Shown here: positions 1 through 10,179 of the stretch, piece after piece
Numbering within the stretch: position 1 is the stretch's first letter
How the letters are laid out: every line of letters begins with the position of its first letter
Origin: Lautropia sp.
GTDB taxonomy: Bacteria; Pseudomonadota; Gammaproteobacteria; Burkholderiales; Burkholderiaceae_E
NCBI GenBank assembly: GCA_030530775.1
Contig: JAUMUG010000005.1
Coordinates: forward strand, 62,001 to 126,000
Direction of reading: 5' to 3'
DNA length: 64,000 nt
Notes under the pieces: generated by a model
Database searches by the model: none
Seen by the model: the letters and a program-made list of their open reading frames with translations, nothing else
What the model was told of the DNA's origin: nothing
Made by a program: the position numbers and the translations under genes

Positions 1-276
1 CAGGGATTCGGGGCAGGCCGGGGTGATCATGGACATCGGTCCCTCCAAGGCATCGGGCTTTTTCTGTCGTCCACATCGCGAGGCGTTCGGTTCGAGGCAC
101 AGAAAATCGCGGAGGCGTGAAACGGCACCACCGGGCGCGGTCTGTCATCGTCGCGCAGTCCGCGATTCTTCCGAGGTCCAGGCGCCGATGTGGGATTCCG
201 ATTGTAAGCCGATGCTCGCACCAATGCCCGGGGTGTGCGGGTTAATCCCCGAGATGGCCCGCGCTCCTCGATGGGA
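1..276. other. Non-coding or unassigned left edge
   Basis: I see no convincing gene here. Open frames exist on both strands, but their translations are Arg/Pro-rich shadow sequences with no recognisable motif. The stretch lies downstream of the SMUG1-type gene, so it may hold its 3' untranslated region. No T-tracted hairpin was seen. Confidence 0.4.
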
Positions 277-1098
277 TCAACTTTCTGCAGGTAACAGTCC
301 GTAGTCGCGCATCTGTCGGTCCGCCACTTCGTCCCAGCCGCGGTTGGCTGCCGGACTGGCCGGGCTGGGATGCAGAAGCACACCGATCCGGATCCGCCGG
401 GCCAGCGGACGGTCATCGAGTACTTCGGACACCACCTGCTTCAGCCGCCTTTCGGCAAAGCCACCGATGCCGATCACCCATTCGGGTTGCAGCGCTTCGA
501 TCACTTGTGCCAAATGCCGGTCGCAGCAGTGTTCGATGGCACGCCGTTCGGCGGCGGGTAGCTGCGCCGGTGTACGGTTCTTGCCGGAGGCTTCCAGAAA
601 TACCAGTGGGCAGTAGTTGATGACCATCGCCTGCCGGAAAAAGTTTTCGGCGCTGCCCCAGCGGCGGGCAATCCAACCCCAAAGTCTGCGACCACTCACT
701 TCCGAGCGACGGCAGGCGAATCCTTCGATCAGCCGTTTGGGATGCTGGTTTTCGGGCTGAGCGATCGGGGTTTCGATGCCCATCCAGTCACGTACCGCCG
801 CCACTTCGCCAAAGGGAACGCCGGTCTGCATCATGCCGAAGGGGCCGGGATTCATGCCCAGGAACATGATCCGCTTGCGGCCCGGGCCGTAGCGCGACAG
901 GTAGGCGGCATGACCCGACCAGGCGTAGTCGAGCGGGTCGTAGAGATGAACGACCGGGGGGGCAAACTGCAGGCCGGCCAGGCATTCTTTCAGTGACTGG
1001 GCGGCATTCAACAGTGCCAGGGCAGTGACGTCGGTGGTTTCGACGCAGGCCGTGGGCGACGCGCCGAAAGGTGTGCTGGAGACGATGTTCGGACTCAT
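277..1098 (-). CDS. SMUG1-type single-strand-selective uracil-DNA glycosylase
   Basis: This 273-residue protein would remove uracil and oxidised pyrimidines from DNA, starting base-excision repair. The signature GMNPGPFGMMQTGVPFGE at about residues 81-98 is the family's active-site loop and is nearly identical to animal SMUG1. A second signature, HPSPASPAANRGW, begins at about residue 243 and supplies the catalytic histidine and the intercalating loop. The length fits SMUG1 and is longer than family 4/5 UDGs, and no Cys cluster for an iron-sulfur centre was seen. The first 45 or so residues are poorly conserved, so the true start could lie slightly downstream. It is transcribed away from the neighbouring oxidoreductase gene and appears monocistronic here. 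Confidence 0.93.
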   Translation of the reverse strand: MSPNIVSSTPFGASPTACVETTDVTALALLNAAQSLKECLAGLQFAPPVVHLYDPLDYAWSGHAAYLSRYGPGRKRIMFLGMNPGPFGMMQTGVPFGEVAAVRDWMGIETPIAQPENQHPKRLIEGFACRRSEVSGRRLWGWIARRWGSAENFFRQAMVINYCPLVFLEASGKNRTPAQLPAAERRAIEHCCDRHLAQVIEALQPEWVIGIGGFAERRLKQVVSEVLDDRPLARRIRIGVLLHPSPASPAANRGWDEVADRQMRDYGLLPAES

Positions 1099-1461
1099 GG
1101 CAGTCGGTGTCGGGAAGCAGGGTGGGAAATCGTCGGTGAGTCGGGCTGTTTTTCGGGCCGTTCTTCGCTTTCGGAGTTTTACGACCCGGACTTCTGGTGT
1201 CGATGATGGCCCTTCGCCGCCGATTGGGCAAATCGGCGCGGGGTTGCCGCCCGTTTTTCGTGATCCGCGGAATCAGTGCTGGACAGCCGCCGGATCACGA
1301 CACGGCCCACAGGGGGCGGGACGATGGTCGAGTCGTGGCCGGCCGGGGGCCGGCTCTGCCTCGCTTCTGGCGCACTGTGCCGGCGCCCGGCCCACAGGAA
1401 TCAGCCGGTATTTGGTAGATTCGCGCTTGATGAAATCGACTCGGGACAAGGACGGCAAGCA
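1099..1461. other. Divergent intergenic region, SMUG1 / quinone oxidoreductase
   Basis: About 360 bases separate two divergent genes, so the promoters of both should lie here. I could not pick a convincing -35/-10 pair. A purine-rich GACAAGGAC about 10 bases before 1462 is a usable ribosome-binding site for the oxidoreductase. Open frames crossing the region have no recognisable content. Confidence 0.4.
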
Positions 1462-2451
1462 ATGAAATACATCGATCATGGCAAGGGCGGTGAGGCCGAT
1501 GTACTGCAACTCGCCGAGGGCGAAATGCCGGAGGTCGGCGCCGGTGAGGTGCTGATCCGCGTTGCCTACGCCGGCATCAACCGGCCGGACGTGCTGCAGC
1601 GCAAGGGGCTGTATCCGCCGCCGCGTGGTGCCTCGCCCCACCTGGGGTTGGAGGTCTCCGGCACGGTGCTGGCCGTGGGCCAGGGGATCGATGAATGGAA
1701 GGTCGGTGATCGGGTCTGTGCGCTGACCGATGGCGGCGGTTATGCCGAATTCGTGGCGGTGCCGGTCGGGCAGGTGATGCCGGTGCCGGCGGGGCTTTCT
1801 TTGCAGCAGGCGGCGGCGCTGCCCGAAACCTTCCTGACGGTCTGGGCCAATCTGTTCGAACGGGGACGGTTGAGCGCCGGTGAATCGGTGCTGATCCACG
1901 GCGGCACTTCGGGGATCGGAGTGGCGGCCATCCAGATGGCCAAGGCGCTCGGAGCCCGGGTGTTCTGCACGGTGGGCATGCCCGAAAAGGTACAGGCGGC
2001 CCTGGCGCTGGGTGCAGAGGCGGCCATCGATTACCGGCAGCGCGACTTCGTGGCCGAGATCGGCAAATTGACCGAAGGGCAGGGAGTCGATGTGATTCTG
2101 GACATGGTGGGCGGTCCCTACATCGAACGTAATCTGCGCTGCCTGGCAGCCGATGGCCGGCTGGTGCAGATCGCCTTTCTGCAGTCGGCCAGGATGGAGA
2201 TCAACTGGATGCCGCTGCTGGTCAAGCGTCTGACTTTCACGGGCTCGACATTGCGGGCCCGGACCGGGGCCGACAAGGCGAGGCTGGTGCACGGTCTGGT
2301 GGGCGAGATATGGCCCCTGCTGGCCGATGGCCGGATCAAACCGGTGCTGGACCGGACCTTCCTGCTGGCCCAGGCGGCCGATGCACATCGGCGGATGGAA
2401 TCCTCGGAGCACATCGGCAAGATCCTGCTGGAAGTCAGGCCCCTGCCCTGA
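1462..2451 (+). CDS. NAD(P)H:quinone oxidoreductase, PIG3/QOR-type zinc-free MDR
   Basis: This 329-residue medium-chain dehydrogenase/reductase would transfer hydride from NADPH to quinones or enones in the cytoplasm. The N-terminal GroES-like half has the motif AGINRPDVLQRKGLYPPP at about residues 37-54, typical of the TP53I3/PIG3 group. The nucleotide fold carries HGGTSGIGVAAIQMAKALGA at about residues 150-169. The zinc-binding residues of alcohol dehydrogenases are absent. I chose ATG 1462 because the conserved MKYI start sits there with AAGGA upstream. An in-frame extension to about 1276 is Arg/Gly-rich and not convincing. It converges on rodA, with a 50-base gap. Confidence 0.93.
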   Translation: MKYIDHGKGGEADVLQLAEGEMPEVGAGEVLIRVAYAGINRPDVLQRKGLYPPPRGASPHLGLEVSGTVLAVGQGIDEWKVGDRVCALTDGGGYAEFVAVPVGQVMPVPAGLSLQQAAALPETFLTVWANLFERGRLSAGESVLIHGGTSGIGVAAIQMAKALGARVFCTVGMPEKVQAALALGAEAAIDYRQRDFVAEIGKLTEGQGVDVILDMVGGPYIERNLRCLAADGRLVQIAFLQSARMEINWMPLLVKRLTFTGSTLRARTGADKARLVHGLVGEIWPLLADGRIKPVLDRTFLLAQAADAHRRMESSEHIGKILLEVRPLP

Positions 2452-2501
2452 TCCGGTATCCAAGGTGCGCTGGCGGGCGCCGTCCGGGGCTTCTCGTCCG
2501 C

Positions 2502-3629
2502 TCAGTGATACCGATGGTTCGGATTCTGCCGGTACAGGCTGTTTTCGCGTGCGACGCACATCAGCATGCCGGTGCCCAGCCCCAGCGTGACGAGGGCGGT
2601 ACCGCCGTAGGACATCAGTGGCAACGGCACGCCCACCACCGGCAGAATGCCGATCACCATGCCGATATTGACGAAAGCGTAAGTGAAGAAGGTCATCGTC
2701 GTGGCGGCGGCCAGCAGGCGCGCGAAAGTGGTGCGGGCGCCGGCGGCGATCATCAGGCCACGGCTGATGAGCGCCAGATAGAGCAGCAGCAGCACTGCCG
2801 TGCCGATCAGGCCGAATTCTTCGGCATAGACCGAAAAGATGAAGTCGGTACTGCGCTCGGGCACGAAGTCGAGGTGGGCCTGGGTGCCGTGCAGCCAGCC
2901 CTTGCCATCCAGCCCGCCCGAGCCGACTGCAATCGTCGACTGGATGATGTGAAAGCCCTTGCCGAGAGGATCGCTGGTCGGATCCAACATGGTCAACACC
3001 CGTTGCTGCTGATAGGGCTTCATGTTGATCCACAAAAGTGGCAGGGCCGAGATGAAGATCACCAGTCCACCCAGAATCACCCGCCAGCCCAGGCCGGCAA
3101 AATAGATAGTGAAGGCGCCGGCCGATGCCACCAGGATGGCGGTGCCCAGATCGGGCTGACGGCCGATCAGTGCCACGGGCACCACCGCCAGCAGCATTGC
3201 GATCAGATAGCGGTTCTGGCCGCTGAGCCGGCCGCTGTGATGAAAGAACCACGCCAGCAGCAGTGGCAGCGCCATCTTCATCAGTTCCGAGGGCTGGATG
3301 CGGAATGCGCCCAGATCCAGCCATCGCCTCGCGCCCTTCGCGGAGACGCCGACCAGTTCGACGCCGATCAGCAGTGCCAGCCCCAGCACATAGAGCGGGA
3401 TCGCCGCATGCATCAGATGGCGGGGACGCAGCAGCGTGACCACCCATGTCAGCAACACCGCCACGCCCAGGTTGCGGGTATGAATCATCAGTCGACTCAT
3501 GCTGTCGTTGGCCGCCGAAAACATCGTGACCAGACTGACCAGCGTCAGCAGCAGCAGAATGCCGAACAGCGTCGGATCGAAGATCAGTACATAGCGGCGC
3601 AGCAGGCGCCAGATACCCGTCAGGTTCAC
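2502..3629 (-). CDS. rodA: SEDS peptidoglycan glycosyltransferase RodA (MrdB)
   Basis: RodA polymerises lipid II into glycan strands during side-wall growth, in the inner membrane, paired with PBP2. The 375-residue product has about ten hydrophobic segments. It shows SEDS hallmarks: a WLDLGAFRIQPSE stretch at about residue 103, with the Asp of the polymerase site and the QPSE loop. Further on there is a long periplasmic loop ending ERSTDFIFSVYAEEFG. The start ATG lies inside the last codons of mrdA (ATGA-type overlap), so translation is probably coupled. It is the last gene of the mreBCD-mrdA-rodA operon. Confidence 0.97.
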   Translation of the reverse strand: MNLTGIWRLLRRYVLIFDPTLFGILLLLTLVSLVTMFSAANDSMSRLMIHTRNLGVAVLLTWVVTLLRPRHLMHAAIPLYVLGLALLIGVELVGVSAKGARRWLDLGAFRIQPSELMKMALPLLLAWFFHHSGRLSGQNRYLIAMLLAVVPVALIGRQPDLGTAILVASAGAFTIYFAGLGWRVILGGLVIFISALPLLWINMKPYQQQRVLTMLDPTSDPLGKGFHIIQSTIAVGSGGLDGKGWLHGTQAHLDFVPERSTDFIFSVYAEEFGLIGTAVLLLLYLALISRGLMIAAGARTTFARLLAAATTMTFFTYAFVNIGMVIGILPVVGVPLPLMSYGGTALVTLGLGTGMLMCVARENSLYRQNPNHRYH

Positions 3630-5503
3630 GGCGAAGCCTCCTGCGTGTCGTCGTTGGCCGGCAGGCTGGTGGCGTCATCGGCCGGCAGCTTGCCCAGCAG
3701 ATAGAAATCGAACAGCTTGCGGGCCATCGGGGCAGCGGTGCGGGCACCGAAGCCGCCGTTCTCGACCACGATCGCCAGCGCGATTTTCGGCGCTTCGGCC
3801 GGTGCGTACCCGATGTAGAGCGAATGGTCACGGTGCCGACGGGCGATCTTCTTCTCGTCGTAGCGTTCGTTCTGACGGATGCCGATCACCTGTGAGGTGC
3901 CGGTCTTGCCAGCCGCCCGATATTCGGCGCCCATGAAGGCGGTACGACCCGTACCTTTCAGATTGACGTCGACCATGGCGCGTTGCACCCGCTTCAGCAG
4001 TGTCGACGACACGTCGATGGCCTTCCGGGCACCTGCCTCGGGAGCACGCCTGGCGTCGCCGATCCGCGTGACCAGATGTGGTTGCCTGGGCACGCCATCG
4101 TTGGCCAGCGTGGCGGTGGCGTGTGCCAGCTGCAGAATAGTGAAACTGTTGTAGCCCTGACCGATACCCACCGAAGGCGTTTCACCCGGATACCAGGGCT
4201 GCTTGAAGCGCTCCCGCTTCCAGGCCGAGGAGGGCAGGATGCCGGCCGATTCATCGGGCAGGTCGATGCCGGTCAGCTGGCCGAAGCCCCAAGGTTTCAT
4301 GAACTGGTGGATACGATCCACGCCCAGGTCGTAGGAAGCGCTGTAGTAATAGGTGTCGGAAGACACCACGATCGATTTGTGCAGATCGACTCGGCCGTGT
4401 CCGGTCGGCTTGGAATCGCGGAAACGGTGCTTGCCCAGCATGAAATAGCCGGGATCGTTGATCACCTCGTCGGGTTTGCGCACACCACTCTGGGCAATGG
4501 CCAGCGCCATGAAGGGCTTGTAGGTCGAGCCGGGTGGATAGGTGCCGCGCAGCGGCCGGTTCAGCAGCGGCCTGTCTGGATTGTTATTGAGCCGTGCCCA
4601 GTTCTTTGCGTCGATGCCGTCGACGAACAGATTGGGGTCGAAACTCGGCATCGACACGAAGGCCAGCACCTGACCCGTGGCAGGCTCGATGGCCACCAGC
4701 GCACCGCGCTGCTCGCCGAACAGTTTTTCGGCCAGCTGCTGCAGTGGGACGTCGAGTGACAGCTGCAGCGATTTGCCCATGGTGGCCGGCTGCTTGGACA
4801 GGGTGCGGACTGGACGCCCGCTGGCCGTGACCTCGACCTCTTCGATGCCGATCCGGCCGTGCAGCTGGCTTTCGTAGCTGAGTTCCAGCCCGAGCTTGCC
4901 GATGTGCGTGCTGCCGGCGTAGTCCGAGGCCCGGTCGGATTTGGCCAGCTGTTCGTTGTCCGACACGGAAATGCGGCCGATGTGGCCGATGGCATGGGCG
5001 GCTGTGCTGCCCAGCGGATAATGCCGACGCGTTCGGGCCTTGATCTCGATGCCGTCGAAGCGAAAACGCACCGCCGCGATCCGGGCCACTTCCTCTTCGT
5101 TCAGCCGGGTCTTGAGCGGAATCGTGCCGTTGAACTTGACGCTCGGCAGCAGCCGCTTGAAGCGGCGTTTTTCCAGCGCACTGATCGGGACGATCTTCGA
5201 CAGTTCATCGATCAACGCGTTGATGTCCTTGACCTGCGCAGGAGCGATTTCCAGTGCCGGCGCATAGATGTCCTCGGCCAGCACGATGCCGTTGCGGTCG
5301 ACGATGCGGCCGCGCTGCGGCGGCAGTGGCAGCATGGTGATGCGGTTTTCTTCGGCCAGCGCACGATAGTTGTCGTAACGGGCCACCTGCAGATACCAGG
5401 CGCGTGCGCCGAGTGTGCCGAAGGCAGCCACTACCGCCACCATGGCCAGCAGCAGGCGTCGTTTGAAGAAAGCCGGGGTCGGGCTGGTGGGTTGGTGCCT
5501 CAC
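3626..5503 (-). CDS. mrdA: Penicillin-binding protein 2 (class B transpeptidase)
   Basis: PBP2 cross-links new peptidoglycan during elongation, anchored in the inner membrane with its active site in the periplasm. The 625-residue protein has one N-terminal membrane helix (about residues 14-36). A dimerisation domain follows, and then the transpeptidase domain with PGSTYKPF (catalytic Ser, SxxK), SSDTYYY (SxD in place of SxN) and KTGTSQV (KTG box). These are the usual PBP2 variants. It follows mreD by 15 bases and overlaps rodA by 4, as expected for one transcription unit. Confidence 0.97.
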   Translation of the reverse strand: MRHQPTSPTPAFFKRRLLLAMVAVVAAFGTLGARAWYLQVARYDNYRALAEENRITMLPLPPQRGRIVDRNGIVLAEDIYAPALEIAPAQVKDINALIDELSKIVPISALEKRRFKRLLPSVKFNGTIPLKTRLNEEEVARIAAVRFRFDGIEIKARTRRHYPLGSTAAHAIGHIGRISVSDNEQLAKSDRASDYAGSTHIGKLGLELSYESQLHGRIGIEEVEVTASGRPVRTLSKQPATMGKSLQLSLDVPLQQLAEKLFGEQRGALVAIEPATGQVLAFVSMPSFDPNLFVDGIDAKNWARLNNNPDRPLLNRPLRGTYPPGSTYKPFMALAIAQSGVRKPDEVINDPGYFMLGKHRFRDSKPTGHGRVDLHKSIVVSSDTYYYSASYDLGVDRIHQFMKPWGFGQLTGIDLPDESAGILPSSAWKRERFKQPWYPGETPSVGIGQGYNSFTILQLAHATATLANDGVPRQPHLVTRIGDARRAPEAGARKAIDVSSTLLKRVQRAMVDVNLKGTGRTAFMGAEYRAAGKTGTSQVIGIRQNERYDEKKIARRHRDHSLYIGYAPAEAPKIALAIVVENGGFGARTAAPMARKLFDFYLLGKLPADDATSLPANDDTQEASP

Positions 5504-5518
5504 GATATCGGCCTCGGC

Positions 5519-6097
5519 TCAATTCGGCTCATCGAAGCGATGGGGCCGCGGCGCATGCAACGGGTCGAGATGCGGGGCCCTGCGCGGCAGAGTCGAGTGG
5601 GAGGTGCCGACGACTGCGGGGGCGGCATGGCCGCGGCGCAGCAGATGGGTCAGCGGCCACAGCAGTGTGGTACTGATCCACCCCATGAACTGTTCCGGCC
5701 CGCCCATCGGCAGGCCGATCAGAAACTGTGCGACGAACAGCGTGGCCTGCGAGACCAGGAAGATCGCCAACAGATGCGGCATCTGCCCGACCACGCCGAA
5801 CCAGCGCAGCCGGTGTTGAAAGCGGATGATCAGAAAGACGATCAGCGTATAGAGCAGCGCGTGGCTGCCCAGCTCCGTGGTGTGCTGCGCATCCATCAGC
5901 AGCCCCAACGCGAAGGCTGTGAACAGCATGCCCTGGCGCGGATAGGCCAGCGCCCAGCAGGCCAGCATCAGAGCCAGCAGATCCGGAATCATCGGATTGG
6001 GCGGCCAAGGCATCAGATCGAAGAGCGTGGCCAGCAGCAGGGTGCCGGTCAGTGAAGACCAGCGCAATGGGCGGGGGAGCGGGTGGGCGGTGTTCAT
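5519..6097 (-). CDS. mreD: Rod shape-determining protein MreD
   Basis: MreD is a small integral membrane scaffold protein of the elongation complex. The 192-residue product is rich in hydrophobic segments. The central LIGLPMGGPEQFMGWISTTLLWPL resembles the C-terminal helices of MreD and is consistent in position. The last 30 or so residues (His/Pro/Arg-rich) extend beyond the usual core of about 160-170 residues. Five bases separate it from mreC and 15 from mrdA. Confidence 0.92.
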   Translation of the reverse strand: MNTAHPLPRPLRWSSLTGTLLLATLFDLMPWPPNPMIPDLLALMLACWALAYPRQGMLFTAFALGLLMDAQHTTELGSHALLYTLIVFLIIRFQHRLRWFGVVGQMPHLLAIFLVSQATLFVAQFLIGLPMGGPEQFMGWISTTLLWPLTHLLRRGHAAPAVVGTSHSTLPRRAPHLDPLHAPRPHRFDEPN

Positions 6098-6102
6098 GCC
6101 AA

Positions 6103-6978
6103 TCAGGGAGGGGCCGGCGTGTCGTTGTCTGCGTTGGCCTCCAGGGGGGCGGGCGCGGTGTTCGACAGCAGGATCAGCACCAGGCGAGGATCGAAATGAT
6201 TGCCGATCGGACGGACTGCGATGTCGGAAAATGGTTCGGCCCGTTGTTGCTGGATGCTGGCGATCACCCCGACCGGCAGTCCCGGCGGGTAGACGAAATC
6301 CAGTCCCGAGGTCAGCAGCCGGTCACCTTCCTTCAGATCGGCGTCGGCCGTCTGGAAGCGAAGCTCCAGTCTATTGGGCCGACTGGTGCCGAAGGCGATG
6401 GCATGCAGCCGGTTGCGCTGCACCGTCACCGGTACGCTGATGGCAGAATCCGTGATCAACGTCATCTCACTGCTGTGAGGATACACCCGGGTGACCTGCC
6501 CGACTACGCCCTCCACATCCACCACCGGCTGACCGGTGCTCACCCCGTGGGCACTGCCCTTGTTCAGCAGACGTTTCTGGCTGCCGGGTGCACGTGGCTG
6601 CATCACCACTTCGGCCACCAGCGACGGCGTGCCGACGCGCGGGCTCAGCCCGGCCAGTTCGCGCAGGGTACGATTTTCTTCGCGCAGCGCCTCGGTCTGG
6701 GCCAGCACCCTGGCCTGGCGTGTCATGCTCTGGCGTAGCACTTCATTGTGCTGGCGCAGGGTATGTACATCAGTCGTGTAGGTACGGGCCTTACGCAGCA
6801 GATCGCGGGGTTGTGTCAGCACATACTGGACCGGATACAGTGCGCCGGCCAGTGCGTGCCGGAGCGGCTCGAGCAGATGCAGGCGGGCGTCGGACACCAT
6901 CAGTGCCAGTGCCGCCGTACACAGCACCACGGCGAGCCCGGTCTGATGGGGGGTGATGGATACTCGCCGGTCCGTCAT
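6103..6978 (-). CDS. mreC: Rod shape-determining protein MreC
   Basis: MreC is a bitopic periplasmic protein that activates PBP2/RodA. The 291-residue sequence has an N-terminal membrane helix at about residues 14-33, a coiled coil (about residues 65-105, [20 protein letters not shown] region), and the two beta-barrel core with [20 protein letters not shown] and [17 protein letters not shown]. Its ATG overlaps the mreB stop codon (ATGA), so translation is probably coupled. The length is normal for the family. Confidence 0.95.
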   Translation of the reverse strand: MTDRRVSITPHQTGLAVVLCTAALALMVSDARLHLLEPLRHALAGALYPVQYVLTQPRDLLRKARTYTTDVHTLRQHNEVLRQSMTRQARVLAQTEALREENRTLRELAGLSPRVGTPSLVAEVVMQPRAPGSQKRLLNKGSAHGVSTGQPVVDVEGVVGQVTRVYPHSSEMTLITDSAISVPVTVQRNRLHAIAFGTSRPNRLELRFQTADADLKEGDRLLTSGLDFVYPPGLPVGVIASIQQQRAEPFSDIAVRPIGNHFDPRLVLILLSNTAPAPLEANADNDTPAPP

Positions 6979-8018
6979 TCGTTTGCAAAGATGCCGCCTG
7001 CCTGGTCGATGCGTTCGAGCGCCAGCCCGCAGCCCCGGACCACACAGGTGAGAGGTTCATCGGAAATCATCGTCGGCAGCCCGGTTTCCTCGGCCAGCAA
7101 CCGGTCGATGCCCGGAATCAGCGCACCGCCACCGGTCAGCATGATGCCGCGTTCGGTGATGTCGGCGCCGATCTCCGGCGGCGTGTCTTCCAGCGAGGTC
7201 TTGATCGCCCCGATGATCTGGTTCAGCGGTGGCGTCAGCGCCTCCCGCACTTCGTTGGCATTGATACGGAAGGAGCGCGGCACTCCTTCGGACAGACTGC
7301 GCCCCTTGACTTCGATATCTTTGATCTGGGCTTCGGGGAAAGCCGATCCGATCTCCTTCTTGATCTGTTCGGCGGTGCTTTCGCCGATCAGCATGCCGTA
7401 ATTGCGCCGCACATAGGCGATGATCGCTTCGTCGAAACGATCGCCACCGACGCGCAGTGAATGGGCGTGTACGATGCCGCCAAGTGAAATCACCCCGACC
7501 TCGGTGGTACCGCCGCCGATATCGACCACCATCGAGCCGGCCGCTTCCGAAACCGGCAGACCGGCGCCGATCGCAGCCGCGATCGGTTCCTCGATCAGAT
7601 GTACCTCGGATGCCCCCGCTCCCAGCGTGGCATCGCGCAGTGCGCGCCGTTCGACCTGGGTCGAGCCGCTGGGCACACAGATCAGCACCCGCGGATTGGG
7701 GGCCACGATGCCGCCCGGATGTGCGACCCGGACAAATTCCTTCAACATTTTTTCGGTGATGGTGATGTCGGCAATGACACCATCCTTCAGCGGCCGGATC
7801 GCCTGCATATTGCCGGGCACCTTGCCAAGCATGCGTTTGGCCTCGCGGCCGACGGCCGTGATCGTCCGCTTGCTGCCGGGGGCGGCATCGGTACGAATGG
7901 CTACGACCGAGGGTTCATCCAACACAATGCCCTTGCCCCGGGCATAGATCAGCGTATTGGCGGTTCCGAGGTCGATCGCCAGATCGTTCGCAAAGAACTT
8001 CTTGATGAAACCGAACAT
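6975..8018 (-). CDS. mreB: Actin-like rod shape-determining protein MreB
   Basis: MreB is a bacterial actin that forms membrane-associated filaments directing lateral wall synthesis. The 347-residue product starts [12 protein letters not shown], an amphipathic membrane-binding helix. It has phosphate-1 motif [20 protein letters not shown], phosphate-2 [19 protein letters not shown] and adenosine motif [15 protein letters not shown]. It heads the mre-mrd operon. The ribosome-binding site is weak. Its promoter must lie in 8019-8264, shared with the divergent gat operon. Confidence 0.98.
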   Translation of the reverse strand: MFGFIKKFFANDLAIDLGTANTLIYARGKGIVLDEPSVVAIRTDAAPGSKRTITAVGREAKRMLGKVPGNMQAIRPLKDGVIADITITEKMLKEFVRVAHPGGIVAPNPRVLICVPSGSTQVERRALRDATLGAGASEVHLIEEPIAAAIGAGLPVSEAAGSMVVDIGGGTTEVGVISLGGIVHAHSLRVGGDRFDEAIIAYVRRNYGMLIGESTAEQIKKEIGSAFPEAQIKDIEVKGRSLSEGVPRSFRINANEVREALTPPLNQIIGAIKTSLEDTPPEIGADITERGIMLTGGGALIPGIDRLLAEETGLPTMISDEPLTCVVRGCGLALERIDQAGGIFANE

Positions 8019-8227
8019 ATCGAGGCGTCGTCTGTTTCCAATGGGCAGTTTTCGATTGTGCGATCCGGGTCGCCCAGACTCCAGGGGATCATACCGTTAT
8101 ACACTTTCGGATGTCTCATCCTGGGCCGGACCGGGGATTGATGGTCGGTCGTCAGCGGCAAACGCCACCTTCGGCGTTGTTCTGATACCACCGCCCGTGC
8201 TGCCCGTGCCCTTTTCTTCAGTTTTTG

Positions 8228-8247
8228 CATCGATCTTTGAATCGATG
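8228..8247. promoter_or_regulatory. Perfect inverted repeat upstream of gatC
   Basis: Arms CATCGAT and ATCGATG flank a 6-base spacer and end 17 bases before the gatC start codon. The repeat lies next to the AGGGA ribosome-binding site. It could form a small hairpin in the gatC leader or be an operator in the mreB/gatC divergent region. There is no T-tract, so a terminator is unlikely. The role is a guess. Confidence 0.3.
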
Positions 8248-8264
8248 AGCCAGGGATTTTTCCG

Positions 8265-8552
8265 ATGTCATTGACACCCGAGGACATTCGACGGCTCGGT
8301 GAACTCGCCCGCATACGCCTGGACGAGAACGAACGCGCCCACATGCTTGAGCAGCTGGACGATATTTTCGGCATCATTGAGAAACTGCGTGCCGTCGACA
8401 CCACCGGCGTCGAGCCGATGACCCACGCCGAACGTATCGGCCTGCGCCTGCGTGATGACGCAGTGACCGAATCCAATCAGCGTGACGAGAACCAGCGCTC
8501 GGCGCCGGCGGTTGCCGATGGCCTGTTTCTGGTTCCGAGGGTGGTCGAATGA
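8265..8552 (+). CDS. gatC: Asp-tRNA(Asn)/Glu-tRNA(Gln) amidotransferase subunit C
   Basis: GatC is the small wrap-around subunit that stabilises the GatA-GatB complex. That complex converts mischarged Glu-tRNA(Gln) and Asp-tRNA(Asn) to the correct amide forms. The 95-residue product has the family pattern: start [17 protein letters not shown], a central [11 protein letters not shown] helix, a V.PMTHA linker and an LRDDAV segment. The AGGGA ribosome-binding site is 8-9 bases upstream. The stop overlaps the gatA start (ATGA), so it is the first gene of the operon. Confidence 0.96.
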   Translation: MSLTPEDIRRLGELARIRLDENERAHMLEQLDDIFGIIEKLRAVDTTGVEPMTHAERIGLRLRDDAVTESNQRDENQRSAPAVADGLFLVPRVVE

Positions 8553-10072
8553 ACGCTGTACGAGATTTGCTGCGCAAGGGCAGTCTGACCGACATCCGTC
8601 GTGCGTTGCAGGCGGGCGATGTATCGGCCGTCGACCTGGCCGAACAGGGGCTGGCGCAGATTGCCGACAGCCGGATCAATGCTTTCGTCGACGTGCAGCC
8701 CGAGCTGACGCTGGCACAGGCCAAAGAGGCCGACCGGCGCCTGGCCGAACTGCGCAAGGCCGGCCATGTGCAGGCATCGGGCCTGTTGGGCGTGCCGATG
8801 GCACACAAGGATGTGTTCGTGACCCGCGGCTGGAAGTCCACCGCTGGCTCGAAGATGCTGGCCAACTATCAGAGTCCTTTCGATGCCACCGTGGTGCGCA
8901 AACTGAACGAGGCCGGTGTCGTGTGCCTGGGCAAGCTCAACTGCGACGAGTTTGCCATGGGGTCGGGCAATGAAAACTCCTGTTTCGGCCCGGTCAGAAA
9001 CCCCTGGGATACGACCCGCGTGGCCGGCGGTTCTTCGGGTGGTTCGGCCGCGGCCGTCGCGGCCGGCCTGGTGCCGGTGGCCACCGGCACCGATACCGGC
9101 GGTTCGGTGCGTCAGCCGGCCGCCATGTGCGGTGTCACGGGCATCAAACCCTCCTATGGCCGGGTGTCGCGCTATGGCATGATCGCCTTCGCCAGCAGTC
9201 TGGACCAGGCCGGTGTCTTCGCCCGCTCGGCGGCCGACTGCGCTGCGTTGCTGGCTGCCATGGCCGGTTTCGACGAACGCGATTCCACCAGCCTGCAGGT
9301 GCCGGCCGATGATCTGTTCCGCGTGCCCGAACCACTGGCCGGCGCTGATGCGGGCAGACCGCTGGCCGGTCTGCGTGTCGGCGTGCCTGCCGAATTCTTC
9401 GGTGACAGCCTCTCAGCCGATGTGCGTGACGGTGTGCAGGCCGCACTCAAACAGTTCGAGTCGTTGGGGGCCGGCATCGTCCCGGTGTCGCTGCCGCATA
9501 CCGAACTGTCGATCCCGGCCTATTACGTCATCGCGCCGGCCGAGGCCTCCAGCAATCTGGCCCGTTACGATGGCGTACGCTACGGCCACCGCAGCGAACA
9601 TCAGGAAGATCTGTATGCGCTCTACACCAACAGCCGCGCCGAAGGCTTCGGCGCCGAAGTCAAGCGTCGCATCATGATCGGCACCTATGTGCTGTCGCAC
9701 GGCTATTACGACGCCTATTATCGCAAGGCCCAGCAGCTGCGCCGGATGATCGCCGACGACTTCCAGCGCGTGTTCCAGCAGGTCGATGTGATCGCCGGTC
9801 CGGTGTCGCCCGAGACGGCTTGGCCGATCGGTCAGCAGGCCGATGACCCGGTACGCAACTATCTGGCCGATATCTTCACCCTGCCGGCCTCGCTGGCAGG
9901 TCTGCCGGGGCTGTCGCTGCCTTGCGGTTTCGATGCCAACCGCCTGCCGATGGGCATGCAGCTGGTCGGGCCTGCACTCAGCGAAGCACGGCTGCTGTCC
10001 ATCGCGCACGTCTATCAACAGCACACCGATTGGCATCTGCGCAAGGCCCCGGTTCTCGAGGGCGCTGCCTGA
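8549..10072 (+). CDS. gatA: Asp-tRNA(Asn)/Glu-tRNA(Gln) amidotransferase subunit A
   Basis: GatA is the amidase subunit that releases ammonia from glutamine. The 507-residue product carries the amidase-signature triad: Lys in [10 protein letters not shown] (about residue 83), the cis-Ser in the glycine/serine-rich [15 protein letters not shown], and the nucleophile Ser in [11 protein letters not shown]. The length is slightly above the usual 480-490. It overlaps gatC by four bases. Downstream, a lipoprotein gene separates it from gatB. Confidence 0.97.
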   Translation: MNAVRDLLRKGSLTDIRRALQAGDVSAVDLAEQGLAQIADSRINAFVDVQPELTLAQAKEADRRLAELRKAGHVQASGLLGVPMAHKDVFVTRGWKSTAGSKMLANYQSPFDATVVRKLNEAGVVCLGKLNCDEFAMGSGNENSCFGPVRNPWDTTRVAGGSSGGSAAAVAAGLVPVATGTDTGGSVRQPAAMCGVTGIKPSYGRVSRYGMIAFASSLDQAGVFARSAADCAALLAAMAGFDERDSTSLQVPADDLFRVPEPLAGADAGRPLAGLRVGVPAEFFGDSLSADVRDGVQAALKQFESLGAGIVPVSLPHTELSIPAYYVIAPAEASSNLARYDGVRYGHRSEHQEDLYALYTNSRAEGFGAEVKRRIMIGTYVLSHGYYDAYYRKAQQLRRMIADDFQRVFQQVDVIAGPVSPETAWPIGQQADDPVRNYLADIFTLPASLAGLPGLSLPCGFDANRLPMGMQLVGPALSEARLLSIAHVYQQHTDWHLRKAPVLEGAA

Positions 10073-10179
10073 TGAACGCCGCCGACGCGTGCCGTCGACG
10101 CACCGGGCGCCTTGCTACCGGTTGCGGCGGTCGGTGCGCATCGACGGCCCGTCGATTCACACAGGGATTTAGATCGATC

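Noticed and set aside
2310-3704. Long plus-strand open frame of 464 codons
   Set aside because: It runs antisense to rodA, with a Gln/His/Arg-rich translation and no motifs. It is a typical high-GC shadow.
1273-3831. Minus-strand open frame of 852 codons
   Set aside because: It crosses the oxidoreductase, rodA and part of mrdA in wrong frames. No coherent protein.
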